Made by a program: the position numbers and the translations under genes. Of a stretch of DNA of 64,000 nt, positions 37,716 to 49,799 are shown one piece after another; position 1 is the first letter of the stretch; the number at the start of each line of letters is the position of its first letter. Source of the stretch: Nephrocerus scutellatus (lineage: Eukaryota; Arthropoda; Insecta; Diptera; Pipunculidae); contig OX352762.1 in the NCBI GenBank assembly GCA_947095585.1, forward strand, positions 95,144,249-95,208,248, read 5' to 3'. Below the pieces are notes generated by a model that was given only the letters and a program-made list of their open reading frames with translations, made no database searches and had not been told where the DNA came from.

Positions 37716-38207
37716 ATGGTACTCGGCGACCGGTGACCGGATGATTTTCGGATGAAAAGGGACAGTGTGAAACACTTTTTAACCCACGGATAGCACTCAT
37801 TTCGACGGATCTACCTTTTAAATTTAAGAGATTGCAATTTCCAGTAAAACTTTCGCTTTCGATGACGATCAATAAGTCGGACAGTTTATTAAGTATTGCG
37901 GAGTACCTATAAATTTGAGACAACTTTTTTTTTGCTTGCTCTAGGGTGGGTTCACCTAATAAATAATTTATTCTTGCTCTTGAAGGTGAAACTAAAAGCA
38001 TCTAACCCAGTTTAGTTTAAAATTTATATTATTTATTTTTTTTTTTAATTTTATTTTATAGTTTGAATACTATATAATTTAAAATACTTATTTTGTTAAA
38101 AAAAAATGCAATTTTAACTTAAAGATCGATATCATTCTTTTTCCTACCCCTGCCTAATGGAAGATTAAGATGAATAAATACCTGGGCAACGCCGGGTAAT
38201 CAGCTAG
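36839..38207 (+). mobile_element. Helitron relic with expanded internal tandem repeats
   Basis: The right end reads cctgggcaacgccgggtaat, then cagctag|t: a GC hairpin followed by CTAG, the classic Helitron 3' end. About 37755-38000 (plus) is a decayed C-terminal Pif1-type helicase (FACSRVGSP, then a LEGETK-like block), parallel to the better copy at 40290-40560. The left 880 bp is a tandem array (see the separate entry). Confidence 0.65.
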
Positions 38208-38394
38208 TCTATCATAAAATGAAGATTTTTAATTCTATTGTAGTGCCTATTTTTGTACGGTGCGAGTCTGTGATAATTCTTATTCCTTTTATCGAAGAAC
38301 GCTCTATTTATATACTACTAACTACTTTTCGTAACAATATAATATAACATACGAGTATAATACAAGTATAAGAACATTTATTTGTAGTTTTTAT

Positions 38395-38835
38395 TGTTAG
38401 TTTTTGGTCTTTTAATGGTCTCTTCGGGGTCTTTTTGGTTTTTTTGGTGGTCTTTTGTTATTCTTTTGAGGTTCTCTTCGGGTGTATTTTGGTGGCCTTT
38501 TGACGGCTTTATGTGGTCTTTTGAGGGTTATTTGTGATCTTTTTGTGGTGTTTTTTTGGGTCTTATAATGGTTTTTGGAGTGTCCTTTTGGGTTCGTTTG
38601 GCGGTCTTATGAAAATCTTTTGGGTGTCTTTGAGAGTCTTTTGGCGGCATTTTGAGGGTCTTTTGAAGGTTTTTTTATGTATTTTGGGATCTTTTGGTGT
38701 CTTTTGGTGGTTTTTGGGGTCTTTTATGGTCTCTTCGGGGTCTTTTGGGGGTTTTCGGTGATCTTTTGTTATTCTTTTGAGGTTCTTTTGGGAGTATTTT
38801 GGTGGCTCTTTTGAAGGTCTTTTGGAAGATATTAG
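38395..38835 (+). repeat. Degenerate minisatellite, ggtcttttggggt units
   Basis: Dozens of short units of the form ggtcttttg(a/g)gggt or tttttggtggtc vary in length by a few bases. Long spurious open frames (e.g. 38534-38761) arise from the low complexity. It lies between two Helitron relics. Confidence 0.8.
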
Positions 38836-39404
38836 TTTTTTTCGTTATTTCGATACACAATAATTGGATGGACATGTATAGGTAAATGATAGGATAGGTT
38901 ACTGATGATTTTAAGTGAAGACTTTAATGTTTAGAAAATTCTGGTCCCCTTATAAACTTTATACGTAAAGATTTAAATCTATCAATACAAATTGTTACAA
39001 AAAGTTGTTAGAAGTAGCGCTGATAATAGAATTTGAATTCTAATATAAATCGCAATGTACATACTGCATACTAGGCAGTGAATTAGAGTTAAGCGCTTTT
39101 AAATAGCATACTTTTAAGCTGTAGGATATATTAGATGGTGAAAACTGTAGTCAAAACGGTTTATGCTGTTCAGTCTAAAGAAGGAATTAGCTTAAAAGGA
39201 TTTTGGTTTCATGAAAACACTAATTTTTTTACTTTTTCTCCTAAAACTACCCCTATGAATAAAAAAAAAATGACGAGCGTGTAAACTTTACCAGCGGTTG
39301 AAGTGAAACTTCTTTGGTGTTATGAAATTAATAAAAAAAAGGCATATTAGAATTTGATGATAATATTTATTGATAAATGACGTTGAGTAACAAAACATTT
39401 ACAT

Positions 39405-39695
39405 AAGGTATTCCAAGGTCCGGTCCTGGCCTCCCGAAAAAAGTCTCTCCACCCGTCCCGATTTCGAGTCGATGTCATCCAGTTCGTCATCCCTAAACTC
39501 TGGGCGTCTTGGTCTACGCCATCCTTCCAGCGTAGGCTTGGCCGGCCTCGCTGTCGTGTTCCATAAATCCTACTTCAAAGTACTTTCCGAGTAGGATCCT
39601 CTTCGCTCATGCGAGCTAGGTGTCCTGCACACTGGAGCCTCGTAGATCTCATCATTAAAGAGTCTCCGGAATCGTCCTCGGAGCGTATCACCATT
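39405..39695 (-). mobile_element. RTE LINE 3'-end fragment
   Basis: On the minus strand it matches 16735-17030 closely: tctacgaggctcc, cacctagctcgcatgagcga, ggatttatggaacacga, then cgggtggagagactttttt. Only the C-terminal region (RLRWAGHLARM to RWRDFF) is represented. Confidence 0.8.
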
Positions 39696-39779
39696 CCAAA
39701 ATGCATCGACAATTGTATTTATAGTATTTTTTTAAATTCATTTTTATAACTTTCACTTATGGAAAATATTAACTCACAA

Positions 39780-40765
39780 CCGATAATCGACCGATAATAG
39801 TGTCGATTCTATAGTTATCGGGGTCGCTGAGGTGAATAGCGTTGTGAAGACAGCTCTAGGGGATGTGGTCGATAGCTGAGGGTCTGTGGGACCGATATAC
39901 TAATCTGGTATTATCTGTCGCAGAGCTAATAAATTCAATTTTGTTTCTCAAAACTATTACATTTTGAACAAGTTGATAGAAAGGGTCATTCTTGCTGCTA
40001 AAAATTAAGACATCACGAAATAAATAATCAAATTCTTGCCATGTAAATAGACGTAGTCACTGAATATAAGTCTATCGATACCGAAGTAGATGCTGATGTG
40101 GTCGTTAATTATCCAACAGAGTTCATAAACTCGCTTGTTTCATCTGGATTGCAAGCACACAGTCTTTTAATTAATGAGGGATCTCCACTTATTTTACTAC
40201 AGAATCTCGACTCGCTAAAACTTTGCAACGGCACAAAATTGTGTGTAAAAAATGCTGGGCAATATAATTAAAGCGACTTACTTCACAGGAAAGGAAAAGG
40301 GTGAAACAATTTTCATCCCAGGGATACCACTCATTTCGACGGATCTACCTTTTAGATTTAAGAGATTGCAATTTCAAGTAAAACTCGAGTTTTCGATGAA
40401 GATCAATAAGTAGATTTGAGATCTCTAGATCTCTCTATATCTCTAGATGTTTTTCACACAAACAACTTTATTTTACTTGCTCTAGGTTGGGCTCCCGAAA
40501 GAATTTATTTATCGATACCGTAGTATTTATTCTTCCTCCTGAAGGTGAAACTAAAAACATTGTATATAATCAACTTGTTATGTTTTTATTAATTTTATTT
40601 TATAATTTTAATACTGTAGCTATACTTTAAAATTCTCATTTTGTTAATAAAATTACTGCGATTTTACATATCTTTCAGAAAGATATCATTATTTTTTCTA
40701 CCCTTGCCTAATGGGAGATTGGGATAAATAAATTCCTGGGCAACGCCTGGTAATCAGCTAGTCAT
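39780..40765 (+). mobile_element. Helitron relic with helicase C-terminus
   Basis: A single tandem-array unit (39783-39895) precedes helicase sequence: YKSIDTEVDADVVVNYPTEF (about 40060-40130), LCNGTKLCVKNAG (about 40225), IPLISTDLPFRFKRLQFQVK (about 40325-40385) and CFSHKQLYFTCSRLGS (about 40450-40495). This is the order of C-terminal motifs in Helitron Pif1-like helicases. The 3' end at about 40762 is cctgggcaacgcctggtaat then cagctag. Frames are broken; the upstream Rep part is missing. Confidence 0.75.
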
Positions 40766-41099
40766 AAAATATAGTCAAAGAATTACAACAATGTTGTTTG
40801 CCATAAGAAATGCGCTGCTAGCAATTAAACATAAAACCTGCCGTGTGATAAGGGAGCAGCCTCATGAACAGCACCGAGTACGAATACTTCGGTGCCGTTC
40901 ATTGGTTTTTATTTCATCTGTCCAGGCTGTCAAACAACACACTAGTTTTCGAAATCTGTTTCGATTTGAAATTTAACTTCGCTTTCAAACTTAATCGCTG
41001 TGGAAAAGTTTGTTCGCATTTACTGAAAAGTACACGAAAAAACAATGAAAGCTTTTATTGTGTACTGTTTATTTGTTTTTACTTTATTTTTAGATTCAG

Positions 41100-42290
41100 T
41101 TTCTTTTATTACATTTTGAATTATTTTGTTTTTTAATAACAATCAACATTTAGAATCTTCTCCTTATATTCGACATAGTTTACATCTCATGTGTCTTTGC
41201 TTAAAATATTCAGTGTTTTTATAAGTCCAATATTAAATGATATTTATTTGATTTATTTATTTTCGTGTTTTCTTATGTTTGTTTGTTACTATTCATTTAA
41301 ATAATTGGGTTGGTTAGTTCTATTCTAGTTAATATGTGAGTTCTTTATTAATTACCTTTAACATTTTCCTGTCTACTTGAGGATTCAATTAAACTACAAA
41401 TAATATCCTCTCTTTAATTTTCTTTTTATTCGAGTTAAAAATTTAGTGTCAGGCACAATCTCACACATATCATTTTTTGGTTTTGTTTGACGAAGTTAGA
41501 AAATTTAGTTTTTGTTGTCCGTTTGCGTGCTTCTTTTTATTTACGCTAAATGACGATATACCAACATTTTATTTGTTCAATTGATTCTTGGTTTTGTCTA
41601 AAAAATATGTACTTATTAATTGGAAAAACTAAACCGAAATTTAATTAACTATGTTACAATAATTGCTTCGTTTAATTGAATTATTTTCTCAAGTATCATG
41701 ATAAATTTGCAGTACAATTTACAGTTTGCATTTCAAAATACTATTAGATACTATTTGTTTTTGTATATTTTTATTGTTATCCTGAAAGTATTGTTATTTT
41801 ATGTTTTATTTAGCAAATATATTTTAAGCAATAATAGGAAATTTTCTATGGGTGTGGTTTTTTGGTTTTGATTGCACGAAAATTAAACATAAGGAAATAG
41901 TGCAATGCAATGTATTTTTCATGTTTTTTGTTTTATTTTACATTGCATTTATTGAAACCGCTATTTTGCAAAAGTTTTTGTTGTGATAACTGTCTGCAGA
42001 ATGTCCAAAAATATATTCACTATAAAAAACCCAAAAATATTTAATCTTTATTAATTATTATTGAATTTAAAATCATTTCATAAAGTGGAACTTTGTCACA
42101 TACAAAGTAACCAAATGCACAGCAACTGATTCTAATAACTCTTTTATCTTTTTGTTTGATTATTTAGAAAACTGACTCTACTGAACTAAATTTTTTTTAT
42201 TGTACTCGCTTCTCTCATGTTTTTGTTTAGTTCAATATTATTTAGCACGCATTCTTATTGTGTTATATACATACTATTAAACGTATATTG
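41100..42290. other. AT-rich DNA, nothing recognised
   Basis: Strongly AT-biased sequence without open frames of interest, transposon termini or repeats that I can identify. Confidence 0.45.
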
Positions 42291-42292
42291 CT

Positions 42293-42948
42293 TTAGGCCC
42301 GATTTTATGAACGACGATAAATGAGAAAATTAATCCGAGGATTTTTTTCTACTCTCTGTTTTATCTGCTGATTGTGGGTAAATCAGAGGGTACAAAAAGG
42401 TGTTGTTGTTATTATTATTTTGACGTTTTAAAATTTAAACATTATATTTATTATGTCGAGTTTTTTTTAAAAAAAAACTGAGGATATTTGGCTGTCAAGT
42501 TGTTCGTTTATTCCAAAAAACCAATCTACGGTAGATTGGATTTCCCCTCAAACAGATCTTGATATTTTGGTAGATTTACCCCTCTTTTACTAACACCAAC
42601 AACTATTGTCATTTGGTTTAGGTAAAACACATCACACACACATGCAACAAAACAATGTAAACAAAAGATTCTCGGCTTTCGTGTTCGTTTTTTCGAGAAA
42701 AAATCTACGCTCCACCGCAGATTGCTAAAACAAAAAAAAACTCGACATTAGTAAGAATTTAGAATTGAGAAGAGATCAATTGATCATAATTTAATAAATT
42801 AAATTAATTTAAAAATAGTTAAAAAATATAAAACTTTTATAAACTATCGTCGTTCATAGAATCGACGAAAAAAAAAATCCGAGAGTAAGGATTAATCTTT
42901 ACTCTCGGATTTTATTTTATCTATCTTCGTTCATAAAATCGGGCCTTA
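42293..42948. mobile_element. MITE with inverted termini and TTA target duplication (PIF/Harbinger-like)
   Basis: Left end ggcccgattttatgaacgac (42296) is mirrored at the right (reverse complement ggcccgattttatgaacgaa, ending 42945). TTA flanks both ends (42293-42295 and 42946-42948). Sub-terminal aatccgag(a)g and ctctcgg stretches extend the pairing. It is 650 bp long with no transposase. A TTA duplication with GG(C/G)CC-like ends suggests PIF/Harbinger. The interior shares inverted segments with 31560-31920. Confidence 0.75.
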
Positions 42949-42949
42949 A

Positions 42950-44690
42950 TGTTTTTTAAAACAAGATTTACAAAATCTAAACACCAATCTATCCTACGTC
43001 GCATTTAATTGCGTTTTCAAAAAATACGATATTCGTTTCAGTGTGTCACATTAAAAGTATCATAAGGAACATTCGTAAATAGATCCTCAATAGATCAATT
43101 TCGAAGTATCTGTTATTTTTTTAATGTTGGAAAAAAAATCTCAAGTTTCCCATCCCATACAAAAAAGTTAACCATTTTAAATAGACAGGTAACTTTGATG
43201 TTCGAAAGTTACCCTGAAGTTACTCAGGATCTATTTACACATGTGCCTATTAAGGGAAAAATCTATTCACATTTGGCCTTTCCTTGGCAAAACTGTGTGG
43301 GAATCGAACATAAAACTAAACTGCCCAAGTTCATATACTTGTGCGTGTGATTTTGATACAATTTTTTTACCCGAAATGGTGTGTAAACAAAACTAGTAAG
43401 GAATTTGTGTTGTGTTTGTAAAAAGAGCAGTTAATCTTTCAAAAACTGCAGATCTGTAAAAAATGCCACCTGGCAAAATATTTTGTCACTCTTGACAGTT
43501 TTATAAGTAAATCAAACTTACAAACAAACTTGACAGCAGAGGGGCGATTTTGGTTGCAAAATGAGGCATGAGGAAAAAATTACCGCAAGTTAATAGTAGA
43601 ATAAATTGTGTGTGTATTAGTTTGGTTAGTGACGCATGTACGTCATTTTGTTTTGCTTCTTAGCTTCCGTCACTCATTCTACTTGACAATAGCATGTGAG
43701 CAGCCCCCTGCATGAGGCAAGAGAGAACCGTTTCCCTCGCAAAGACAATTTTTACTTTCTTTTACATAGTTCTAAAATTAAGTATAGTAATCATGAACGT
43801 TTTCGAACTCAAGATTTATGGAGATGTACCCATTACCGCATATCTTGAGTCATAAAAAGCGAAAAAAACTCTGTCTGTATTTTCCTCTCTAAAGTCCAGA
43901 CGACTGAATTGATGGGATACAAATTTCATATTTAAGCTTTTCACATAAATTAGGAGGTCGCAGTTGATTTTTGCGGAAATCGGCCAACCGGAAGTGATAG
44001 TTTTTCGAGTTTTTGTAAATATCTTAAAAAGTGTAGCACTTAGGAGAAATCTGTCAGTGTTAAAGCAAATAAAATTACAACAATAAAAAAATTTAGTTAA
44101 AAAAAATTAAAAAAAACTTTTTTAATTTTCTGCCACTAAAAATTTTCGAACTCGAGATTTTTCGAGATATATCCATCCACGTCGTTTTTTGTTACATAAA
44201 TACATGTGGGATAGAAACATTAATTTATAATCGTCTCTTGATTGTAGAAGTCAGATGATTATTTTAAATGCTCCACACACACCTCCATTTTTAGTACACG
44301 CTGACATTAAAAGCACACTAACACAAATAAGGAAAAAAATACTACACAACAACTACATTGTCCCTCAGTAATCGAGGGTTGACCCTTGCGATTAACATTA
44401 GCATTATTAATAATACACATACGTTGACGAAAACTTATAGCTGACTGGTTTGACATTTAGTGTATCGGAAAAAACGCATACTTTCGCTTCAAAATTACAT
44501 TTTTGAACAATTATTTTGTGGTTTAAAATGAGTTTCAATATCAAAAAAAAAATCAAACTATTCAACGAAGGAGTTCACTTGTCTACCATATCTAAAAATT
44601 CACTATATTAAAATATTTCAAACTATATTAAAATACAACTTTTTGAGCGGCATGCGTAATATACATTAATAAAAATCTGTATACACTAGT
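42950..44690. other. No gene; repeat module at about 43740-44200
   Basis: The piece 43915-44060 (catatttaagcttttcacat, ggaaatcggccaaccggaag, gtttttcgagtttttg, gtagcacttaggagaaat) matches the centre of the inverted-repeat element at 19530-19680. The rest is unassigned AT-rich DNA. Confidence 0.45.
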
Positions 44691-44699
44691 ATGACCTTT

Positions 44700-45012
44700 G
44701 TACTTATCCACACCATTTATTCGATCGCGTTCAAACTTTGGATAGGGTTCTTATGCCATAATGAGTAGAGTTTCGTCATATTTTGGATGTTGTTAGACTC
44801 CTATGTCAAGGTCAAGGGATATAAACTTTTTTTTAAAAGTTGAATGATTTAATGAAATTTTCAGAATTTAAGTATTTTAAGAAAACAAGAACCGCACGGA
44901 CACTGTTTCGGGGGCTCTCACTATCTAGAAGCGAAGCACAAATATAGTTTTTTATTTTTTTGAAATAGAATAAAAATTGTTTATTCGGGCAACGTCGTGT
45001 GTTTCAGCTAGT
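44700..45012 (+). mobile_element. Helitron 3'-end fragment
   Basis: Ends ttcgggcaacgtcgtgtgtt then tcagctag|t at about 45011, parallel to the ends at 38207 and 40762 but with a decayed hairpin. The upstream part (gggttcttatgccataatga, cgtcatattttggatg) also occurs inverted at about 35515-35610. Confidence 0.5.
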
Positions 45013-45614
45013 CATAGATAACTTTGTATGTATAATCGTTGATATTTTCAGATCATATTTATATCAATACGCGGAAAATAGGCTATCAAAACATTCCATA
45101 GGTGGCGCTGAAGTCGGTATACCAAAAATGCTCATATTTGTACATTATATTCGCGTGATAAAGAAAATGATTTTAGTATATGCAAAATAAGATAGATTTA
45201 AAATATACCACAAAAGCGCTCTTACGCGGTGCATTATTTTGATCGAGCCCAACAATTATATACGAATCCATCATATTTTGGAATGGGATCTTTGGGTCAA
45301 ACGATCAAATACACATTTTTTTCATGTTGCTATGAATCCTTTAAATCTAAATCTAGAGCACGGAGTGCTCTCATTTCATGTAACCATGGGTGTGCAGGTA
45401 CCGTACCCCGAACAGTTAGTATATAAATAAAAATTGTTTGTAGCGTGACGCAGTCACTGGAAAATTTTGATAACCACTTTTGGGAAGCACCTTAATAGCT
45501 GAAAGCTTATTTTGGTGTACGTACGAGGTGTATAGCATACAATTTTATTGTTGTGCATTATTTTTAAAAACTTTTATTTAACTTGACTTGACCCCTGTTT
45601 GTCTCTATTTTCGA

Positions 45615-46010
45615 TTACTTTGAGGTCAATTTTAACCACCTATCATACGATATAGAAAGCTGAAATTCTTTGAGTGGCTTAGTCCCAAATAGCATTTTTA
45701 TACTCCGCGTATGTGTTTCGTGCGTGTGGCGCGTGTGACGGGTTGGAATTTTTTTCGACATCTTTGAAGCCTTTTTAACCATCTTTCACACGACTTAGAG
45801 GGCTAAAATTTTGTGAGTGTTTAAGTGTCAAATAGAATTTTTTATATTCCGCATTTGACGTGTTTCGCGTTTCGCATGTGGCGCGTGTTTTGCGTGGAAT
45901 TGTTGTTATTTTCTCGTTTTTTTAAGCACCTTTCGCATGACCTAGTGGGTTGTGAGCAGCTCAATATCAAGGGCCAATTTTGATATCTCGCGTGTGACGC
46001 GTGTCGCAAA
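45615..46010 (+). repeat. Tandem repeat of about 145-bp units rich in cgcgtgtg
   Basis: Three units each contain (c/t)acacgac(t/c)tagaggg(c/t)tgaaa-like text, then caaatagcattttta, then a run such as cgtgcgtgtggcgcgtgtga. A fourth unit lies alone at about 50570-50695 (cctagagagctgaaattttg, cgcgtgtgacacg). CpG-rich cores in an AT-rich setting make it stand out. Confidence 0.7.
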
Positions 46011-46029
46011 ACTCGCTTTTTGCGAACAA

Positions 46030-47132
46030 AATCGGCCTTCACGTTAAAAAGATCGATTCGTTCATTTACGAACTGGTAAGCAAAAGATCTGGTTAAAAAA
46101 AATCTACTCATTCAGTCGTTATTTTACGAACTGGTAAGCAAAAGATCAGGTTAAAAAAGATCGACTTGTCATTTGTTCATTTCTTTTGTCTCGTGTGTTT
46201 CGATCGTGATCTAACCAACTAACCAATATCGAACTGTCGAACATCGAACTAACCAACATATGATTTTTCATACGGAGGGTTGCTACCTAGAAAAACAACT
46301 GAAAATGAAATTTGATTTACAACAGTTCAATATTATATCAGTTTCGATTCGCAATCACATGGCAAAATATTTTTCCACGTGTAGCATTTTTTTATATGAG
46401 AATCAAACTGCTTGATCATAATCAGTAATTTTAAATTGTAATTTAAAACTATTTTGGCACTTTTTATATATTGTATAAATAATTGCATGCAGATTATCAT
46501 CATCTTCATATTTGGCTCAACAACCGGTGTCCAGTCCTGGTCTCCCGCAAAAAATCTCTCCACCGGTCCCGATTTCGAGCCTTTCCTGTCTGCAGACTGT
46601 ATTGACTGTTTATTAACAAATAACCGGCTATTAGTAAAAAACTTATTACGAATAATAAAAAAGGCAATTGAAAGACTGCCTCGATGGCCTTTTTAGTGAT
46701 ATACTGCAAACAGGGAAATTCCAGAAATTCTTAATTACTGTCAAAAGTGAATATAAGCGAAAAAACTCAAAACCCAAAAATTTATTATTAATTTAATATA
46801 AATATTTTGTTTAGTTTTAATTTCTCATATTATTTATTAAATTTACTCGTATTTTAAGTTTTGAATTTTATTTAATAATAAAAATTCCTCATTATAATTT
46901 CCAACAATAATAATATAATGTAATACTAATATTCCAACTCTATTTCGTCGTTCGTAATAGTTTCATAGTTTCAATAGTTAATAGTAACACGTTTTTAGTT
47001 TCTTTAAAACCAATCGACAGTCAAATTGGTTAGTAACCTGGTTAAAAGATATGGTTAAATTAACCTGGTTAAACCGTAAAAAAAAATCAATTCGATCTTG
47101 GTTAGCAAATTAACCAATTTCGCTCATCACTA
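46030..47132 (+). mobile_element. hAT-type relic, second copy (opposite orientation)
   Basis: The right end ccaatttcgctcatcacta (47114-47132) is the reverse complement of the left end at 32763 with one change. The left part has cgaactggtaagcaaaagat twice and gatcaggttaaaa, mirroring 33965-34130. The middle contains unrelated AT-rich DNA and a short RTE 3' fragment (about 46515-46580, minus: ctcgaaatcgggaccggtgg). There is no transposase core. Confidence 0.55.
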
Positions 47133-47139
47133 GCCACCT

Positions 47140-48515
47140 CCTTATATACCAAGTATGCCGCTAAGTCCCAGTAAAGATTTCAAACTGTAGTACATTTACA
47201 GAGCTTCAAAACATTTACGAAAATGTTGAAAGTGAAAACAAAATTACTAATATAAATATTAATAAGAGAAAATTTTGTTTTTCGCACTGGGCATATATGT
47301 ATACAAATTTATAAAGTGTTTGTAATATTTAATATTGTTCTACTTCCTTGTTGTTTTTAATGAATACACACATTGATCTTTAAAGCATTATTCATAATAA
47401 TTTTGAATCATAAACATTTTTAATACTTTCCGCTTTAAATTTAATATTTAAGCTGATATCTAACAGTATTTTTCCTTAAACAACTACCAACTCCTTAGTA
47501 AATTTTCATTGCCTCAATGGCTAAAGTTCATTATTTCTATGCAAATTCATAAACTCTTTGGTTTTCAATTGAATTTCTCTATTTCCGTTGACATAATAAG
47601 CTCACAATTCTTAATCATTTAATTTATTCATTTTAGTTTAGTTTAGTTTATATGAGATTATTTTAATTATTCAATTATTGTTTCTGTTTTTCAAATTAAA
47701 TTTTGCGCCAAACTTTAATTCTAGTTGGAATACTTGTTTGTGTTAGTTTTTCATAATACCTACATTTACTTTTAATATGACATTTTGTGTTTATAACAAA
47801 GTTCTACTCGTAACAAAATTTGATTGAACATTTCAAATCGTTTTTTTAATTATGTGTTTTTTATTGTTTTATTTTCATTATTCATTTCTATAATATATGT
47901 AACAGGTAAGACATTAATATTTAATTAATATTTTCACATTTGTTCATATTTTTATATATTCATAAAAAATCGTTATTCAAAATATTTATTTTCTTGACTT
48001 TTGTTATTAGTATTGTTAACATACTTTTCAATTTTATCAAATTTAATAGTGGTGCTGCTATTCGAATAACATTTGTATATACAGTTAAATTTAATTTTAA
48101 TGTAAAATATATGGTACTAATATCTTATCTTATTTTACTGAGTTGCTTGAGCGCTGTGATCTTTTTTTTCCAAAATAATAATTAAATATGAAATATTTAA
48201 ATCTATGGATTTCCTCTTCAAAGTAGTAATTCGAAATATATTTTAACTGAAGTCTTCATATACGAGTATACATATTCGAGTTAAGCACCTATTGCGACAG
48301 CGCTAATAATAAATGTTTGCATTACTCAAGATAACTTCTTTTTTAGGCTGAGTGTTAAGCAAATGCTTTGCTTTTCAAATTTTTGCACCATCATAGCCCG
48401 ACGTGCATGGTAATCCGACGATCGTTAAGTTCAACCACGTTAAAGGTTAATCTGCAGTTAATCTGTACTTAATTTACAATCAAAAATTATTGAGCTACAA
48501 GGAAAAGCAAAGTTG
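47140..48515. other. AT-rich DNA, nothing recognised
   Basis: Low-complexity AT sequence. The open frame at 47940-48185 is composed of Phe/Ile/Leu/Asn-rich low-complexity codons and is not supported as a gene. Confidence 0.45.
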
Positions 48516-48519
48516 ATAC

Positions 48520-49790
48520 AACCAAACTAATCAAACCAGAGGGTGCTTTCGATAACACTGGCTACAACTCAATAGCAAGAGCAATCAGTAGCAGAGGTTT
48601 CGAGGACTCGACCAACCATTGGATAAGGGCCATGCTTGAAAGTCGAGTTATCACTTCCTCCACAGGGGGAGTGTGTGTGTCGGTGACTGCAGCTAAGGGC
48701 TCGTTATAGACAACCTTCTAGCCGATCTACACAGTTCACGATACATCGCCATTGGCTATGCCGATGACTTGGCGATTTTAATTAGCGGTAAGCACAGCAC
48801 GACAATTACAAATGTCATGCAAGGTGCTTTATTTCACGTCTTAGAATGGTGTAACAGAGAAGAGCTTTACATAAATCCTTGCAAAACCGTTCTAGTGCCT
48901 TTCACAAAAACCCGACTCTTGTGTATGGGACCTATCATAATCTAAGGTACCACGTTAGATTATTCCAGTGAGGTTAAATATATCTCGGCGTTATTCTTGA
49001 TAAACAACTAAACTGGAATTCTCATATCAACTTCGCCACTGGGGCCTTGTGGGCCAGCAGACGACTCTCCGGCAGAACTTGGGGTCTAAATCTGAAAATG
49101 ATACATTGGATGTATACTATGATGGTGAGATATTTAATCACGTACGCGGCCATCGTTTGGTGGGCGGAAGTTTTTGAACGGATAACGGCAAATAAGCTTT
49201 AGAAGCTACAAATAATTGCCTGTCCAGGTATAACGGGCGCCATGCGCACCTGCAATACGACTGCAATAGAAGCTGTTGTAGGGCTTTCACCCCTGCAATC
49301 TTAATTAGGAGGACTGCGGCTAGGTGCGGTAGTAAGCTGCAACTAGGATACGGGTGCAAGCCAGGAGACTATGGAGGACATCTGAAAGTTCTTGACTCAA
49401 TTCCCGAAAGAGACATGTTTTGTACTAACCTCGACACCATGGTCAGGGAGTACTGTTTCGGCAGGCTATTTATTTATTTCGGATCCAAAGTCTCGATACC
49501 AATGGGTATGAGTTCCACGGTTTTTCAGGTGGAACTCCATGCCATTAGCCTCAGTAAGGGTATTGTCGGCACTACTCTTTATATCTTTTCAAATAGTCAG
49601 GCAGCACTGAAAGCATTATCGTTAACCATAATGGACTATAAATTAGTTAAATGCTTCTACGATGCACTACAATCCCTAGCAAGGCATAACAGGGTGAAGC
49701 TTGGTTGGGTCCCTGGTCACCTACGAAGCTCTGCCACTAACGACATACTATTCTACATTATGGAGGTAGTAAGTCTCTTAGATTAGTTAC
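48520..49790 (+). mobile_element. I-like LINE relic (RT palm to RNase H)
   Basis: In order across frames: EGAFDNTGYNSIARAISSRG (RT block with the first Asp, about 48540), TGGVCVSVTAAKG, then YIAIGYADDLAILISGKHST (active-site YADD, about 48745), NREELYINPCKTVLVPF and LNWNSHINFATGALWASRRL. An RNase H-like part follows, with ELHAISLSKG (about 49530), IFSNSQAALKAL and KLGWVPGHLRS (about 49700). The block that normally follows AKG (CPQGG...SP) is missing. RT plus RNase H points to the I/LOA group. Several stops make it dead. Confidence 0.7.
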
Positions 49791-49799
49791 ACCCTATAA

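Noticed and set aside
38534..38875. Open frames of Gly/Trp/Phe repeats (plus) and Lys/Pro repeats (minus)
   Set aside because: Both arise from the G/T minisatellite; repeat arrays give open frames without being genes.
47940..48185. 81-codon hydrophobic open frame
   Set aside because: AT-driven Phe/Ile/Asn composition, no splice context, no motif; not distinguishable from chance.
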